DNA of 64,000 nucleotides. Source: Methylomonas sp. 11b (GTDB lineage Bacteria > Pseudomonadota > Gammaproteobacteria > Methylococcales > Methylomonadaceae). Positions 28,472 through 38,392 of this stretch are shown piece after piece. The stretch lies in contig NZ_KI911557.1 in the NCBI RefSeq assembly GCF_000515215.1, positions 1,633,586 through 1,697,585 of the forward strand, read 5' to 3'. The notes under the pieces are model-generated. The model did not search any database, was not told the origin of the DNA, and saw only the letters and a program-made list of their open reading frames with translations. The stretch's first letter is position 1; every line of letters begins with the position of its first letter. The translations under genes were made by a program, and so were the position numbers.

Positions 28472-28947
28472 ACGTATTATTTCTATGTACCGGCAATTCC
28501 TGCCGTTCCGTACTTGGCGAGGCCACTTTCAATCATTTGGCACCGGCAGGCTGGCATGGCCTGAGCGCCGGCAGCAAACCGACCGGCAAGATCCACCCCC
28601 GCTCGCTGGCCTTATTGGCCAGAGAAGGCATTTCCACAGAAGGTTATTACAGCAAGTCCTGGAACGATCTGCCGGTAACGCCGGACATCGTATTAAGCGT
28701 GTGCGGCAATGCCGCCAACGAAACCTGCCCCGCCTACCTGGGCCCGGTCATGCGCAGCCATTGGGGAGTCGAAGACCCCGCCCACGTTGAGGGTAGCGAC
28801 GAGGAAATCGACGCGGCCTTCATGGTCGCTTATCGCATTCTGCGCCACCGCATCGAACAGTTTTTTGCCTTACCGCTGGAAGAGTTAAAAAACGATCCCG
28901 AGCGTCTAAAAGCCGAACTGGATCGCATCGGCACTTTGTTGCCCTAA
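28468..28947 (+). CDS. arsC: Arsenate reductase, low-molecular-weight phosphatase type
   Basis: Reduces arsenate to arsenite. The P-loop CTGNSCRSVLGE near the N-terminus holds the nucleophilic cysteine and arginine, as in thioredoxin-coupled ArsC of the tyrosine-phosphatase fold. Further cysteines in VLSVCGNAANETCPAY match the C-terminal redox pair of that class. The ATG at 28468 overlaps the arsR stop (ATGA), translation-coupled. The product is about 159 aa. Confidence 0.93.
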   Translation: MNVLFLCTGNSCRSVLGEATFNHLAPAGWHGLSAGSKPTGKIHPRSLALLAREGISTEGYYSKSWNDLPVTPDIVLSVCGNAANETCPAYLGPVMRSHWGVEDPAHVEGSDEEIDAAFMVAYRILRHRIEQFFALPLEELKNDPERLKAELDRIGTLLP

Positions 28948-28965
28948 TTGTTAAGGAGTGTCCTC

Positions 28966-29328
28966 ATGACCAGTATTCATGTGTTTGACCCGGCCCTGTG
29001 TTGCAGCACTGGCGTTTGCGGCGTGGAAGTCGATCAGCAGTTGGTGGGTTTTGCCGCCGATGTAGATTGGGCCAAGCAGAACGGCGCCGACATTGAGCGC
29101 TTTAATCTGGCGCAAACCCCGTTGGCGTTTGCCGAAAACACAGTGGTTAAAGCCTTTCTGGAACGCTCCGGCGCCGACGCCCTGCCCTTGATCTTGGTGG
29201 ATGGCGAAGTAGCCTTGGCCGGTCGCTATCCTAACCGAGCCGAATTGGCCCGTTGGGCGGCAATTGACTTAGCAGAAGAGCAAGTCCCATCCGGCTGTTG
29301 TAGCGGCAGCGGCAGCAGCTGTTGTTAA
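28966..29328 (+). CDS. arsD: Arsenic metallochaperone ArsD
   Basis: ArsD passes As(III) to the ArsA ATPase. The 120-aa protein has the conserved cysteine triad in ALCCSTGVCG near residues 12-18 and C-terminal pairs GCC and SCC. The ATG at 28966 has AAGGAG seven bases upstream; earlier in-frame codons are rejected. The next gene, arsA, is frameshifted, so the chaperone's partner may be damaged. Confidence 0.93.
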   Translation: MTSIHVFDPALCCSTGVCGVEVDQQLVGFAADVDWAKQNGADIERFNLAQTPLAFAENTVVKAFLERSGADALPLILVDGEVALAGRYPNRAELARWAAIDLAEEQVPSGCCSGSGSSCC

Positions 29329-29345
29329 GCTTTACGGGTGATGCC

Positions 29346-31110
29346 GTGAACAGCGACCGCAGATTTCTCGACCAAGCGCCGCGTTTTCTATTTTTTACCG
29401 GCAAAGGCGGTGTGGGCAAGACCTCCATCGCTTGCGCGTCAGCGATGCAATTGGCGGATGCCGGTAGACAAGTGTTGTTGGTTAGCACCGACCCGGCCTC
29501 GAATGTCGGCCAGGTATTTGGCATCAACATTGGCAATCAGATCACTTCAATTGTAACGGTATCCGGTCTGGCGGCATTGGAAATCGATCCGCAAGCAGCG
29601 GCGCAAGCCTATCGCGACCGCATCGTCGGCCCGGTGCGCGACGTGTTGCCAGACAGCATCGTCAAGGGCATAGAAGAACAATTGTCCGGAGCCTGTACCA
29701 CGGAAATTGCCGCGTTCGACGAGTTTACCGCGTTGTTAACCGACTCGGCTTTGACCGCCGGCTACGATCACATTGTGTTCGACACCGCCCCGACTGGGCA
29801 CACCATCCGCCTGTTGCAACTGCCCGGCGCCTGGAGCGGCTTTTTAGAGCAAGGCAAAGGCGACGCCTCTTGCCTGGGCCCCTTGGCCGGTCTGGAGCCA
29901 ATATAAAGCTGCTGTCGAGGCGCTGGCTGATCCGCAGCGCAGTCGTTTGATCCTGGTCGCCCGCGCCCAACAATCGACCTTGCGCGAAGTGGCGCGCACC
30001 CATGAAGAATTAAACGCCATCGGTTTGTCGCAACAATTTTTGGCCATCAATGGCATTTTGCCGGAGAGCGCCACCGCACAAGACCCTCTGGCCAACGCCA
30101 TCTACCAACGCGAGCAACATGCTTTGGCCGATATGCCAGCAGCGTTAAGAAGCCTACCGCTGGACCGCATTGAACTAAAGCCCTTCAATCTGGTTGGACT
30201 GCCAGCTCTCAGACAATTGCTTAGCAATGCCGCACCGCTATCAATGCCTGACATTGACCTTATGCCGGCCATACCCGCGCCTAATCTATCCACATTGGTG
30301 GACGAGATTGCCGCCGACGGCCATGGCTTGGTGATGCTAATGGGTAAAGGTGGCGTCGGCAAAACTACCCTGGCCGCGGCCTTGGCGGTGGAACTGGCGC
30401 GACGCGGTTTGCCGGTGCATCTCACCACCTCCGATCCCGCCGCCAATTTAACGGACACACTTAACGGCGCTTTGCCGGACCTGACAGTCAGCAAAATCGA
30501 TCCGCATGCGGAAACCGAACGCTATCGAGAGCACGTGCTGGCAACGAAAGGCGCCAAACTGGACACACAAGGCCGCGCCTTACTGGAAGAAGACTTGCGC
30601 TCGCCGTGTACCGAAGAAATTGCGGTGTTTCAGGCATTTTCCAGAATCATCCGCGAAGCCGGGAAGAAATTCGTGGTGATGGATACCGCGCCGACCGGCC
30701 ATACCTTGTTGCTCTTGGACGCCACCGGCGCTTACCATCGTGAAGTGTCGCGGCAAATGGGCGATTCCAAAACGCATTTCACCACGCCGATGATGCAATT
30801 GCAGGACCCGCGTCAAACCAAGGTACTGATAGTGACGCTGGCGGAAACCACGCCGGTGTTGGAAGCGGCCCATTTGCAAGCCGATTTACGCCGGGCCGGC
30901 ATCGAGCCATGGGCCTGGGTGATTAACAATAGCGTTGCCGCAAGCACCGTGCATTCAGCGCTATTGCGGCAACGCGCCGCCAATGAACTACCGGAAATCG
31001 CTGCCGTCGCCAACCGGCATGCCAGCCGCTATGCGCTGGTGCCATTGTTGCAGGACGAGCCGACCGGCGTCGAACGCTTGCTGGCATTAGCCGGTGGCCA
31101 TAGCAAATAA
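29346..31110 (+). pseudogene. arsA: arsA arsenite-transport ATPase, frameshifted
   Basis: ArsA is a two-half ATPase that energises arsenite export. Half 1 (from GTG 29346) has FTGKGGVGKTSIACA and DTAPTGHTIRLLQLPG; half 2 has LMGKGGVGKTTLAAA and DTAPTGHTLLLLDATG. The frame of half 1 runs to a stop at 29906 just after GPLAGLE, and homology resumes in the next frame (QYKAAVEALADPQR...) from about 29897. Removing one C in the run at about 29896-29898 would restore one protein of about 588 aa. So there is one extra base: a real inactivating mutation, a sequencing error, or, less likely, recoding. An in-frame ATG at 29947 could start a separate second half. Both halves otherwise look intact. Confidence 0.85.
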
Positions 31111-31173
31111 ACACTAGTAAACAACGCTAACAAAACAGAACACCTTTACCCACTTTCACCCGGAGTAAACGCG

Positions 31174-31620
31174 ATGAAGCGCCTGCATATCCATCTCGCC
31201 GTCGATGATCTGGCGAAAAACATCGACTTTTATAACGCATTGTTTCAAAGCGCGCCGACAGTCCGCGAAGCCGATTACGCGAAGTGGATGCTGGACGATC
31301 CGCGCGTCAATTTTGCGATTTCCAGTCGCGGTCGTCAGCCCGGCCTGGATCATTTGGGGATACAGGTCGAGTCCGGTGCGGAACTGGAAGCAGTCCAGCA
31401 AAACCTGGCTGCCGCCGAGTTACCGGTCGCGGCGCAAAAACAAGCCAACTGCTGCTATGCCCAGTCCGACAAATACTGGACCGTCGATCCGCAAGGCATC
31501 GCCTGGGAGGCTTTCCATTCCTTGCAGACCATTCCCTTATTCGGCGACGATCAAGTCGTGCAACTTGAACCCGCCAACAGCTGCTGCAAACCATCGGCAG
31601 CCGATAGCGCCGCGCAATAG
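31174..31620 (+). CDS. arsI: ArsI-like C-As lyase (VOC family)
   Basis: A vicinal-oxygen-chelate dioxygenase of the ArsI/CadI group, which splits the carbon-arsenic bond of trivalent organoarsenicals. Likely iron ligands are the His in LHIHLAVDD, the His in GLDHLGIQV and the Glu in GIAWEAFHS. The adjacent cysteine pair [14 protein letters not shown] matches the substrate-binding CC of ArsI. A further CC lies in the tail. GGAG precedes the ATG by eight bases. It stands between arsA and acr3. Confidence 0.86.
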   Translation: MKRLHIHLAVDDLAKNIDFYNALFQSAPTVREADYAKWMLDDPRVNFAISSRGRQPGLDHLGIQVESGAELEAVQQNLAAAELPVAAQKQANCCYAQSDKYWTVDPQGIAWEAFHSLQTIPLFGDDQVVQLEPANSCCKPSAADSAAQ

Positions 31621-31646
31621 CCTGCATACCTGTCTTGGAGATTTCA

Positions 31647-32705
31647 ATGAACACCCCGCATTGCCCCAATGCCCGCTTATCCTTTCTGGACCGCTTCCTA
31701 ACCCTATGGATTTTCATCGCCATGGCGCTTGGGGTTGGCATCGGTTTTCTGTTTCCCACGGAAGTGACCGATTTCAACGCGGCGGTTTCGGTCGGCACCA
31801 CCAACATCCCGATTGCCATCGGCTTGATCGTGATGATGTATCCGCCGCTGGCCAAAGTCCGCTATGAAGAACTCGGCGACGTATTTCGCAACTGGCGTAT
31901 ATTGGCCGTGTCCTTGGTACAAAACTGGCTGCTCGGCCCGGTCTTGATGTTTTTATTGGCTATCGTGTTTCTGCGCGATTATCCCGACTACATGGTCGGC
32001 CTGATCTTGATAGGCCTGGCGCGTTGCATCGCGATGGTCATCGTCTGGAACGAACTGGCAAACGGCGATAACGACTATGCGGCGGGGCTAGTGGCGTTTA
32101 ACAGCGTATTTCAAGTGCTGTTTTACAGCTTGTACGCCTGGCTGTTCATCACCGTGTTGCCACCCTTGTTTGGCATGCAAGGCAGCCTGGTCGAAATCAC
32201 CATAGTCGAAATCGCCAAAAGCGTATTCATCTACCTGGGCATTCCATTTCTAGCCGGGTTTAGTACGCGCTTTCTTTTGGTCAAAGCCAAGGGCAAAGAT
32301 TGGTATCAGCAAACTTTCGTACCCAAAATCAGCCCGCTGACTTTGATCGCACTGCTGTTTACCATCGTGATGATGTTCTCCTTAAAAGGCGATTTGATCG
32401 TGCAATTGCCGCTGGACGTGGTGCGCATTGCCATACCGCTGCTGATTTATTTTGTGGTGATGTTTTTGCTCAGCTTTTTGATGGGTAGAGCCATCGGCGC
32501 CGGTTACGGCAAAACCACCACACTGGCATTTACCGCCGCCAGTAATAACTTTGAATTGGCTATCGCGGTGGCGGTGGCGGTGTTTGGCATTAATAGCGGT
32601 GCGGCGTTTGCCGCTGTAATAGGACCATTGATTGAAGTGCCGGTGATGATCGCCTTGGTCAATGTGGCCCTCTATTTCCGCAAGCACGGTTTGATTCAAA
32701 ATTGA
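31647..32705 (+). CDS. acr3: Arsenite efflux permease ACR3
   Basis: A ten-helix membrane antiporter of the ACR3 family (352 aa) expelling As(III). Helices fill the sequence; the family cysteine is in [15 protein letters not shown], and the conserved Glu-containing helix reads [18 protein letters not shown]. The ATG at 31647 has GGAG six bases upstream. It closes the arsenic-specific part of the operon. ACR3 works without ArsA, so resistance may survive the arsA frameshift. Confidence 0.95.
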   Translation: MNTPHCPNARLSFLDRFLTLWIFIAMALGVGIGFLFPTEVTDFNAAVSVGTTNIPIAIGLIVMMYPPLAKVRYEELGDVFRNWRILAVSLVQNWLLGPVLMFLLAIVFLRDYPDYMVGLILIGLARCIAMVIVWNELANGDNDYAAGLVAFNSVFQVLFYSLYAWLFITVLPPLFGMQGSLVEITIVEIAKSVFIYLGIPFLAGFSTRFLLVKAKGKDWYQQTFVPKISPLTLIALLFTIVMMFSLKGDLIVQLPLDVVRIAIPLLIYFVVMFLLSFLMGRAIGAGYGKTTTLAFTAASNNFELAIAVAVAVFGINSGAAFAAVIGPLIEVPVMIALVNVALYFRKHGLIQN

Positions 32706-32758
32706 CATGCGTTTACCCAACGACTCTTTTACCTAACCTTACAAAGGAACACTCTCTC

Positions 32759-32965
32759 ATGGCTGCCGATAAATCGAAAAACGACAGAAAGAAAATTGCG
32801 GTGGAAGAACCGACTTACGACCAACTGAAAAACTTTTCCCGCTTTAACGGGTTAAAGACCCGCACGGTGGTGGCGTCTATGGTGGATATCATGCTGCAAG
32901 ACGAGGTTCTGAGCCGCCGCGTCGTCGAGCAGTGTCTTACCGCCGATGCCGAGGAAGCTAATTAG
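32759..32965 (+). CDS. Small conserved protein, module A copy 1
   Basis: A 68-aa basic soluble protein, function unknown. It is clearly paralogous to the 68-aa product at 56694-56900: both share the pattern K-x-DRKK-x(7-8)-T-x3-L-x2-FSR-x-N-x2-K-x-R-x-V-x2-SMVDI-x-L-x-DE-x-LS-x-RV. The fold looks like a small helical DNA-binding or antitoxin-like protein, which is inference. AAGGA lies upstream of the ATG. The gene lies 53 bp after acr3 and is followed by a second small gene that also has a homologue next to copy 2. Confidence 0.72.
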   Translation: MAADKSKNDRKKIAVEEPTYDQLKNFSRFNGLKTRTVVASMVDIMLQDEVLSRRVVEQCLTADAEEAN

Positions 32966-33119
32966 CGTACGCCATATCAAAGTCACCAACAATTTTAAGC
33001 TGCGTTGATTGAAATCAAAGCTATCAACATAAGCACACGCAATAATTCAACCCGGCATGTTCAATCGCACATGCCAACGCCGGTTTTCGACTCATCAGCG
33101 ATTAAGTCAGGTGATTACA

Positions 33120-33383
33120 ATGGACAATGACATTTTAATCGATCAAGCCCGGCAGCTTTATGCCGCATTACACGCCAGACAAACCAGCCTGCTCCCTCCC
33201 AACCACAGTGCATTGGAACGCCTGGAACGCTTGGTCTCCAATGCTTATGGGCGTTACCAGCGCCGCTTAAACCGTTGCGTGCTCTGTTATCAAACCCGCA
33301 AGCACGAATGCGTCCGGGAGTCTGGTAAAAAACGTATTCCCTGCCAACGCCGCAAGCCCTTCGTCCCGATTGCCGCGTTTTGA
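33120..33383 (+). CDS. Small basic protein, module B copy 1
   Basis: An 87-aa Arg-rich protein of unknown function. Its central stretch LERLERLVSNAYGRYQRRLNR corresponds to LNRLFEKAHTRYKRRLQK in the small protein at 56931-57128, so the two are paralogues. This copy has an extended cysteine-containing C-terminus (CVLCYQTRKHEC). The ATG at 33120 has AGGTG upstream. It sits 154 bp after module A copy 1 in the same orientation. Confidence 0.65.
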   Translation: MDNDILIDQARQLYAALHARQTSLLPPNHSALERLERLVSNAYGRYQRRLNRCVLCYQTRKHECVRESGKKRIPCQRRKPFVPIAAF

Positions 33384-33716
33384 TGGACAATATTTTGCTG
33401 TCCACACCCGGCTAATTTGTTTAGTATTGCGCCATGGATGACGGCGAATTTGCGCATCTTCCGCAGCGAGAACGATAGGCATTGCGCTGCTGAGTTGTGT
33501 GTATTGACGCATAGAGAGACAAGGCAGGCACTTTCGCTTGGCAAGCGGAATGTATCGACTCCCACAACTAATCTTGTGGGGCGCTCTTCCAGGTAGACTG
33601 CCAGTGAACGATTTGAAAAATCTAGCGCCGATTTAAGAATGGTGCGTGGGGTGGCTCATGATTTTTCAATTGCAATGGGACACGACGATTCAACATAACT
33701 GCCCAGTAACTCGACG
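33384..33716. other. Intergenic region before hoxF
   Basis: About 330 bp. It must hold the hydrogenase promoter. The only near-match to a sigma-54 element, GGCAC-TTTCGC-TTGG at about 33526-33540, has one base too many between its halves. I see no gene. Confidence 0.5.
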
Positions 33717-35498
33717 ATGAATACTTTTATTGAGTCCGTACTGGCACAGGCGGACTATAAACCCGAAAGGCTCTTGCAGATGCTAAGGGCCGTGCAGGCG
33801 CAGTACCTGCATATTCCCAAGGCGGCCATCGAACAATTGGCCGCAGCCCTGCATATCCCCCGCACCCAGATTATTGCCGTCGCGGAATTCTACAGTTTCC
33901 TGCACTTAACGCCGCAGGGCCGTTACGACATTCATATCAGCGATTCGATTACCGATAGAATGCTGGGTAAGGAAAAATTGTTGAATTACCTGGCGGAAAA
34001 ACTGAAGGTCAAAGTCGGCCAAGTCAGGGCGGACGGTCTGGTCAGTCTGAATAACACTTCTTGCACCGGCATGTGCGACCAAGGCCCGGCCGGCTTGGTT
34101 AACGGCTATGCGTTGACGCGTCTGGATTTTGCCAGAATTGATGTCATCGCCGAACTGATCGAACAACAAGCCCCTTTGACCGATTGGCCCGTAGAGTTTT
34201 TTGCGGTTGACGAGCCGATCCGCAAACCCGGCTTGCTGCTGAACCAGCCGTTCAATAATGGCGCGGCAATAGCGGCCACTTTTGCCCGTGGCTTGGCGGA
34301 AACCCTGGCGGAAGTGGACTGTTCCAATCTGCGCGGCCGCGGCGGAGCTGGCTTTAAAACGGCATTGAAATGGCGCACCTGTGCCCAACAGAACGCCAAA
34401 CCCCATTACGTGATTTGTAACGCCGACGAGGGCGAACCCGGTACCTTTAAAGACCGGATGCTGCTCGATCTTTACGCAGACCAAGTGTTTGAAGGCATGA
34501 CCCTATGTGCGGCCATCATCGGCTCCGATCAGGGTTTGCTGTATCTGCGCGCTGAGTATTTATTTCTCTACGAACAATTGCAGCGTGTCTTAAAGCGCCG
34601 CCGCGATAGCGGTTTGCTGGGTCGCAACATCCTTGGCAGGCCTGGTTTTGATTTCGACATCGAAATTCGCATGGGCGCCGGGGCTTACATCTGCGGCGAA
34701 GCGTCCGCGCAAATCGAGTCATTGGAAGGTAAACCCGGCATACCCAGGGTTAAACCGCCCAACTCGGTGATCTGCGGCTATCAACGCAAACCAACTGTAG
34801 TGGATAACGTCGAGACTTTTTTCGCCGCCACGCATATCGCTATTCAAGGCGGGCTATGGTTTGCCGAGGGCGGCACCCCGCAATCGACCGGCACTAAGCT
34901 GCTCAGCATCAGCGGCGACTGTGCACGGCCCGGCATTTACGAATACCCTTTCGGCACGACAATCGAGAATATTTTGCGGGACTGCGGCGCGGACGACGTT
35001 ATGGGCGTGCAAGTGGGCGGACCGTCCGGCACCTTTATTTCCAACCGGGAGCTGCAACGGCGTGTGGCCTTCGAGGACCTGTCCACCGCCGGTTCGTTCA
35101 TCGTGTTCAACAGTAGCCGCAGTATTTTCGACATCGTCCAGAACTTTACCGATTTCTTTGCCCATGAAAGCTGCGGCTTTTGCACGCCGTGCCGGGTCGG
35201 CACCACGCTTTTGAAAAATCAGCTGCAGAAAATTGTCGAAGGCAATGGCGCCGCGGTCGATCTGGAAGAACTCAGCGAGTTATGCCTGATCGTCAAAAAC
35301 AACAGTCATTGCGGTCTAGGCGACTCCGCCGCCAATCCGATTTTAAGCACCCTGGCCAGCCACCCGGAGCTGTATCTGAATCAATTAAAACAGAGCAGTT
35401 TCACACCGGGTTTTGATTTGGACGCGACCCTGGCCGTGGCCCGCCGTATGGCGCAGCGCGACGACGACGACGCGCATTTATCGCAAGTGGAGAATTGA
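33717..35498 (+). CDS. hoxF: NAD-reducing hydrogenase, diaphorase subunit HoxF
   Basis: HoxF holds FMN and passes electrons from hydrogen to NAD+. The 593-aa protein is a fusion of a NuoE-like N-terminal domain (about 1-165) and a NuoF-like domain: NADH/FMN motifs LRGRGGAGFKTALKW and NADEGEPGTFKDR, and a 4Fe-4S site in ESCGFCTPCRVGTT with NSHCGLGD. In the N-terminal domain only the second cysteine pair of the usual thioredoxin-like 2Fe-2S site is present (TSCTGMCDQG); the first pair is replaced (ISDSITD). The ATG at 33717 fits the family start. hoxU follows 1 bp after the stop. Confidence 0.94.
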   Translation: MNTFIESVLAQADYKPERLLQMLRAVQAQYLHIPKAAIEQLAAALHIPRTQIIAVAEFYSFLHLTPQGRYDIHISDSITDRMLGKEKLLNYLAEKLKVKVGQVRADGLVSLNNTSCTGMCDQGPAGLVNGYALTRLDFARIDVIAELIEQQAPLTDWPVEFFAVDEPIRKPGLLLNQPFNNGAAIAATFARGLAETLAEVDCSNLRGRGGAGFKTALKWRTCAQQNAKPHYVICNADEGEPGTFKDRMLLDLYADQVFEGMTLCAAIIGSDQGLLYLRAEYLFLYEQLQRVLKRRRDSGLLGRNILGRPGFDFDIEIRMGAGAYICGEASAQIESLEGKPGIPRVKPPNSVICGYQRKPTVVDNVETFFAATHIAIQGGLWFAEGGTPQSTGTKLLSISGDCARPGIYEYPFGTTIENILRDCGADDVMGVQVGGPSGTFISNRELQRRVAFEDLSTAGSFIVFNSSRSIFDIVQNFTDFFAHESCGFCTPCRVGTTLLKNQLQKIVEGNGAAVDLEELSELCLIVKNNSHCGLGDSAANPILSTLASHPELYLNQLKQSSFTPGFDLDATLAVARRMAQRDDDDAHLSQVEN

Positions 35499-35499
35499 G

Positions 35500-36339
35500 A
35501 TGAGCGGCACTCTATGCATCGACGGCATCGCCGTCCCGTTCAGCGACGGCCAAACTATTATCGAAGCAGCCCGCACAGCCGGCGTTTACATTCCTTATCT
35601 GTGCCACCGGCCGGGTTACGCCCCTTACGGCAGTTGCAAACTGTGTACGGTGAAAGTCAATGGCCGCACCAATACCGCCTGCACCCTGCCGGCCGCCGAC
35701 GGCCAAACCGTCATCAGCAACAGCCCTGACCTGCAACACGATCGCCAGCGCATTACCCAGATGCTGTTTGTGGAAGGCAACCATTTCTGTCCATCCTGCG
35801 AAAAATCCGGCAATTGCCAGTTGCAGGCCGTGGCCTACCATCAGAACATGCTGGATAACCACTACCCGCATTTTTATGCGCAGCGGGAACTGGACGCCTC
35901 ACACCCGGATATCTTGATCGACCACGACCGCTGCATTTTCTGCAATCTATGCGTGCGCGCCAGCAAGGAAAAAGACGGCAAAGAGGTATTCGGCATCGCC
36001 GGGCGCGGCATCCACAAACGCCTAATCGTCAACTCCCCCAGCGGCAAGCTGAAAGACAGCGATATTAGCGTCAACGACGAGGCCGCCCATGTCTGCCCGA
36101 CCGGCGCGATCCTGGTCAAACGCAGCGCGTACCTGGCGCCGATCGGCGAACGCATTTACGACCGGCATCCCATCAGCGAAGTGGCCTGCGAAAAGGCGGT
36201 TCACAAAACCGGCGCGGCAACTGGCTACCCAAGTTGCGATCAGGCTAAGCTAACTGATCCGACCCGGCAGAATGAAGGGCCCGATTCCCACTACGCGGCA
36301 ACCATGCCTCCCACGCCGGAGATCAAACATGGCCGCTAA
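35500..36339 (+). CDS. hoxU: NAD-reducing hydrogenase, diaphorase subunit HoxU
   Basis: HoxU is the NuoG-like iron-sulphur subunit wiring HoxY to HoxF. The N-terminal ferredoxin site is YLCHRPGYAPYGSCKLC with a later ACTLP; HFCPSCEKSGNCQ gives the His/Cys 4Fe-4S site; CIFCNLCVRA with HVCPTGAI gives another 4Fe-4S site. The protein is about 279 aa, roughly 40 longer than usual; the extra residues are a C-terminal tail (after ISEVACEKAVHK) of low complexity. GGAG precedes the ATG by seven bases. It overlaps hoxY by 11 bp. Confidence 0.94.
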   Translation: MSGTLCIDGIAVPFSDGQTIIEAARTAGVYIPYLCHRPGYAPYGSCKLCTVKVNGRTNTACTLPAADGQTVISNSPDLQHDRQRITQMLFVEGNHFCPSCEKSGNCQLQAVAYHQNMLDNHYPHFYAQRELDASHPDILIDHDRCIFCNLCVRASKEKDGKEVFGIAGRGIHKRLIVNSPSGKLKDSDISVNDEAAHVCPTGAILVKRSAYLAPIGERIYDRHPISEVACEKAVHKTGAATGYPSCDQAKLTDPTRQNEGPDSHYAATMPPTPEIKHGR

Positions 36340-36868
36340 GATTAAAATCGCCACCACCTCGCTGGCCGGTTGTTTCGGTTGCCATATGTCGTTCCTGGAT
36401 ATTGACGAGCGCTTGTTGAGCTTGGCAGACGTCGTCGAATTCGACCGCTCTCCGCTGACCGACATCGAGCACTGCGGTCCGTGTGACATCGGTCTGATCG
36501 AAGGCGGGGTTTGCAACTCCGAAAACGTGCACGTGCTGCGCGAGTTTCGCGCTAACTGCAAAATTCTGGTCGCAGTCGGCGCTTGTGCCATCAACGGCGG
36601 CCTGCCGGCGCTACGCAACTTTTTCAAACTTGAGGACTGCCTGCTGGAAGCCTACCAAGACGGCATCGGCGTGGACAATCCGCAGATACCCAACGATCCG
36701 GAATTGCCTTTATTGCTGGATAAGGTGCGGCCGGTCCACGAGATCGTCAAGATCGATTATTTTATGCCCGGCTGTCCGCCGTCCGCCGATGTGTTTTGGA
36801 CCTACCTCAGCGCATTGATCGAAGGCCGCGACCCGACTCTACCTTATGCATTAGTCCATTACGACTAA
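36329..36868 (+). CDS. hoxY: NAD-reducing hydrogenase, small subunit HoxY
   Basis: HoxY is the short hydrogenase small subunit with the proximal 4Fe-4S cluster. The cysteine ligands are seen in LAGCFGCHMSF, GGVCNS, GACAINGG and MPGCPPS. The 179-aa length fits bidirectional [NiFe] hydrogenase small subunits, which lack the Tat signal of membrane-bound uptake enzymes, so it is cytoplasmic. The ATG at 36329 lies within the end of hoxU and has CGGAG upstream. Confidence 0.95.
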   Translation: MAAKIKIATTSLAGCFGCHMSFLDIDERLLSLADVVEFDRSPLTDIEHCGPCDIGLIEGGVCNSENVHVLREFRANCKILVAVGACAINGGLPALRNFFKLEDCLLEAYQDGIGVDNPQIPNDPELPLLLDKVRPVHEIVKIDYFMPGCPPSADVFWTYLSALIEGRDPTLPYALVHYD

Positions 36869-36880
36869 TAGGGAACCGCT

Positions 36881-38392
36881 GTGTACGAATACCTTGAAAC
36901 CGCCGACCCGGCCTTAGTGGCAGCCGGCAAGTTAAAACGGGTCGCTGTCGACCCGGTTTCCCGCGTCGAAGGCCACGGCAAAGTGACCCTACTGTTGGAT
37001 GAAGACAATAAAGTCCAGCAAGCCCGGCTGCACATTGTCGAATTTCGCGGCTTCGAAAAATTCATCCAGGGTCGCCCTTACTGGGAACTGCCGGTGATGG
37101 TGCAACGCTTGTGCGGCATCTGCCCGGTCAGCCACCATCTGGCGGCTGCCAAGGCCATCGATCAGTTGGTCGGCGTCGATCCTGCTAATCTGCCGCCAGC
37201 AGCGGATAAATTACGCCGCTTGCTGCATTTCGGTCAGGTCTTGCAATCCCATGCCTTGCATTTCTTCCACCTCTCCAGCCCGGATTTGTTGTTCGGTTTT
37301 GAAAGTGAGATCGGCAAGCGCAACGTAATGGCAGTGCTGGCCGATTATCCGGATATTGGCCTGCAAGGGGTGAAACTACGTAAATACGGCCAGGAAGTGA
37401 TACGCATGGTCTCCGGCAAGCGTATCCACGGCACCGGCGCCATTCCCGGCGGCATGAACAAAGCCTTAAGCAAAGAAGAGCGCGACTATTTAAAACAAGA
37501 CATCGCGCAAATCGTGATTTGGGCGCAAGCGGCTTTGCAACTGGTCACAAAAGTCCACACATCCCACCTTCCCTACTACGACGACTTCGCCACCATCCGC
37601 AGCAAATATCTGAGCCTAACCAAGCCTAACGGCGCGCTGGAGCTTTATCACGGTGGGATTCGGGTGAAAGACGAACAAGGTGGAACGCTGGTCGACCAAT
37701 ACGATTACTGCGATTACCCGGAACTAATCCGCGAAGAAGTCCGCTCCTGGACTTATATGAAGTTTCCTTACCTGACTTCGCTGGGTAAAGCCGACGGCTG
37801 GTACCGGGTGGGACCGTTGGCACGGGTCAACAACTGCGACTTTATTGACACACCGCTGGCGGAAGCCGCCCGCGTCGCGTTCAAGCAGCATGGCGGAGAA
37901 ACCATGGTGCACAGCACCCTGGCCTTCCACTGGACCCGCATGATCGAATTGCTGCATTGCGCGGAGAGCATACAAACCTTGCTGGACGATCCGGACCTGA
38001 TGAGCAGCGATCTGGTCGCCAAGGGCGAAAAACGCTACGAAGGCATAGGCGTGATCGAAGCACCGCGCGGTACGCTGTTTCATCATTATCAAATCGACGA
38101 AAACGACATCGTCACCAAAGCCAATCTGATCGTCTCCACCACCAGCAACAACACGGCGATGAACGAATCTGTGCGGCAAGTCGCAGCGGAATATCTGTCG
38201 GGCCGAGAGTTGACCGAGCCCCTGCTGAATAACCTGGAAGTGGCGATCCGCGCCTACGATCCGTGTTTGTCTTGCGCTACGCACGCGGTCGGCAAGATGC
38301 CATTGCAGTTGGAATTGGTCGATGCCGACGGCAAGTTGGTGGATAAACTGATTCGGCATAGCAGCGGCGAATTTATTCACGGTAGCGAATGA
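36881..38392 (+). CDS. hoxH: NAD-reducing [NiFe] hydrogenase, large subunit HoxH
   Basis: The catalytic subunit with the Ni-Fe(CN)2CO centre. The N-terminal ligand motif is RLCGICPVSHH and the C-terminal one DPCLSCATHAVGK. A C-terminal extension of about 35 residues after CATH is expected to be cut by HoxW once nickel is inserted. The start is GTG with GGGA upstream, 12 bp after hoxY. At 503 aa the size is normal. Cobalt/nickel insertion genes (hyp) are not in the window. Confidence 0.96.
   Translation: MYEYLETADPALVAAGKLKRVAVDPVSRVEGHGKVTLLLDEDNKVQQARLHIVEFRGFEKFIQGRPYWELPVMVQRLCGICPVSHHLAAAKAIDQLVGVDPANLPPAADKLRRLLHFGQVLQSHALHFFHLSSPDLLFGFESEIGKRNVMAVLADYPDIGLQGVKLRKYGQEVIRMVSGKRIHGTGAIPGGMNKALSKEERDYLKQDIAQIVIWAQAALQLVTKVHTSHLPYYDDFATIRSKYLSLTKPNGALELYHGGIRVKDEQGGTLVDQYDYCDYPELIREEVRSWTYMKFPYLTSLGKADGWYRVGPLARVNNCDFIDTPLAEAARVAFKQHGGETMVHSTLAFHWTRMIELLHCAESIQTLLDDPDLMSSDLVAKGEKRYEGIGVIEAPRGTLFHHYQIDENDIVTKANLIVSTTSNNTAMNESVRQVAAEYLSGRELTEPLLNNLEVAIRAYDPCLSCATHAVGKMPLQLELVDADGKLVDKLIRHSSGEFIHGSE

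Noticed and set aside
33526..33540. Sigma-54 promoter for the hox operon (GGCAC then TTGG)
   Set aside because: The spacing between the two halves is one base too long and the GC of the second half is missing.
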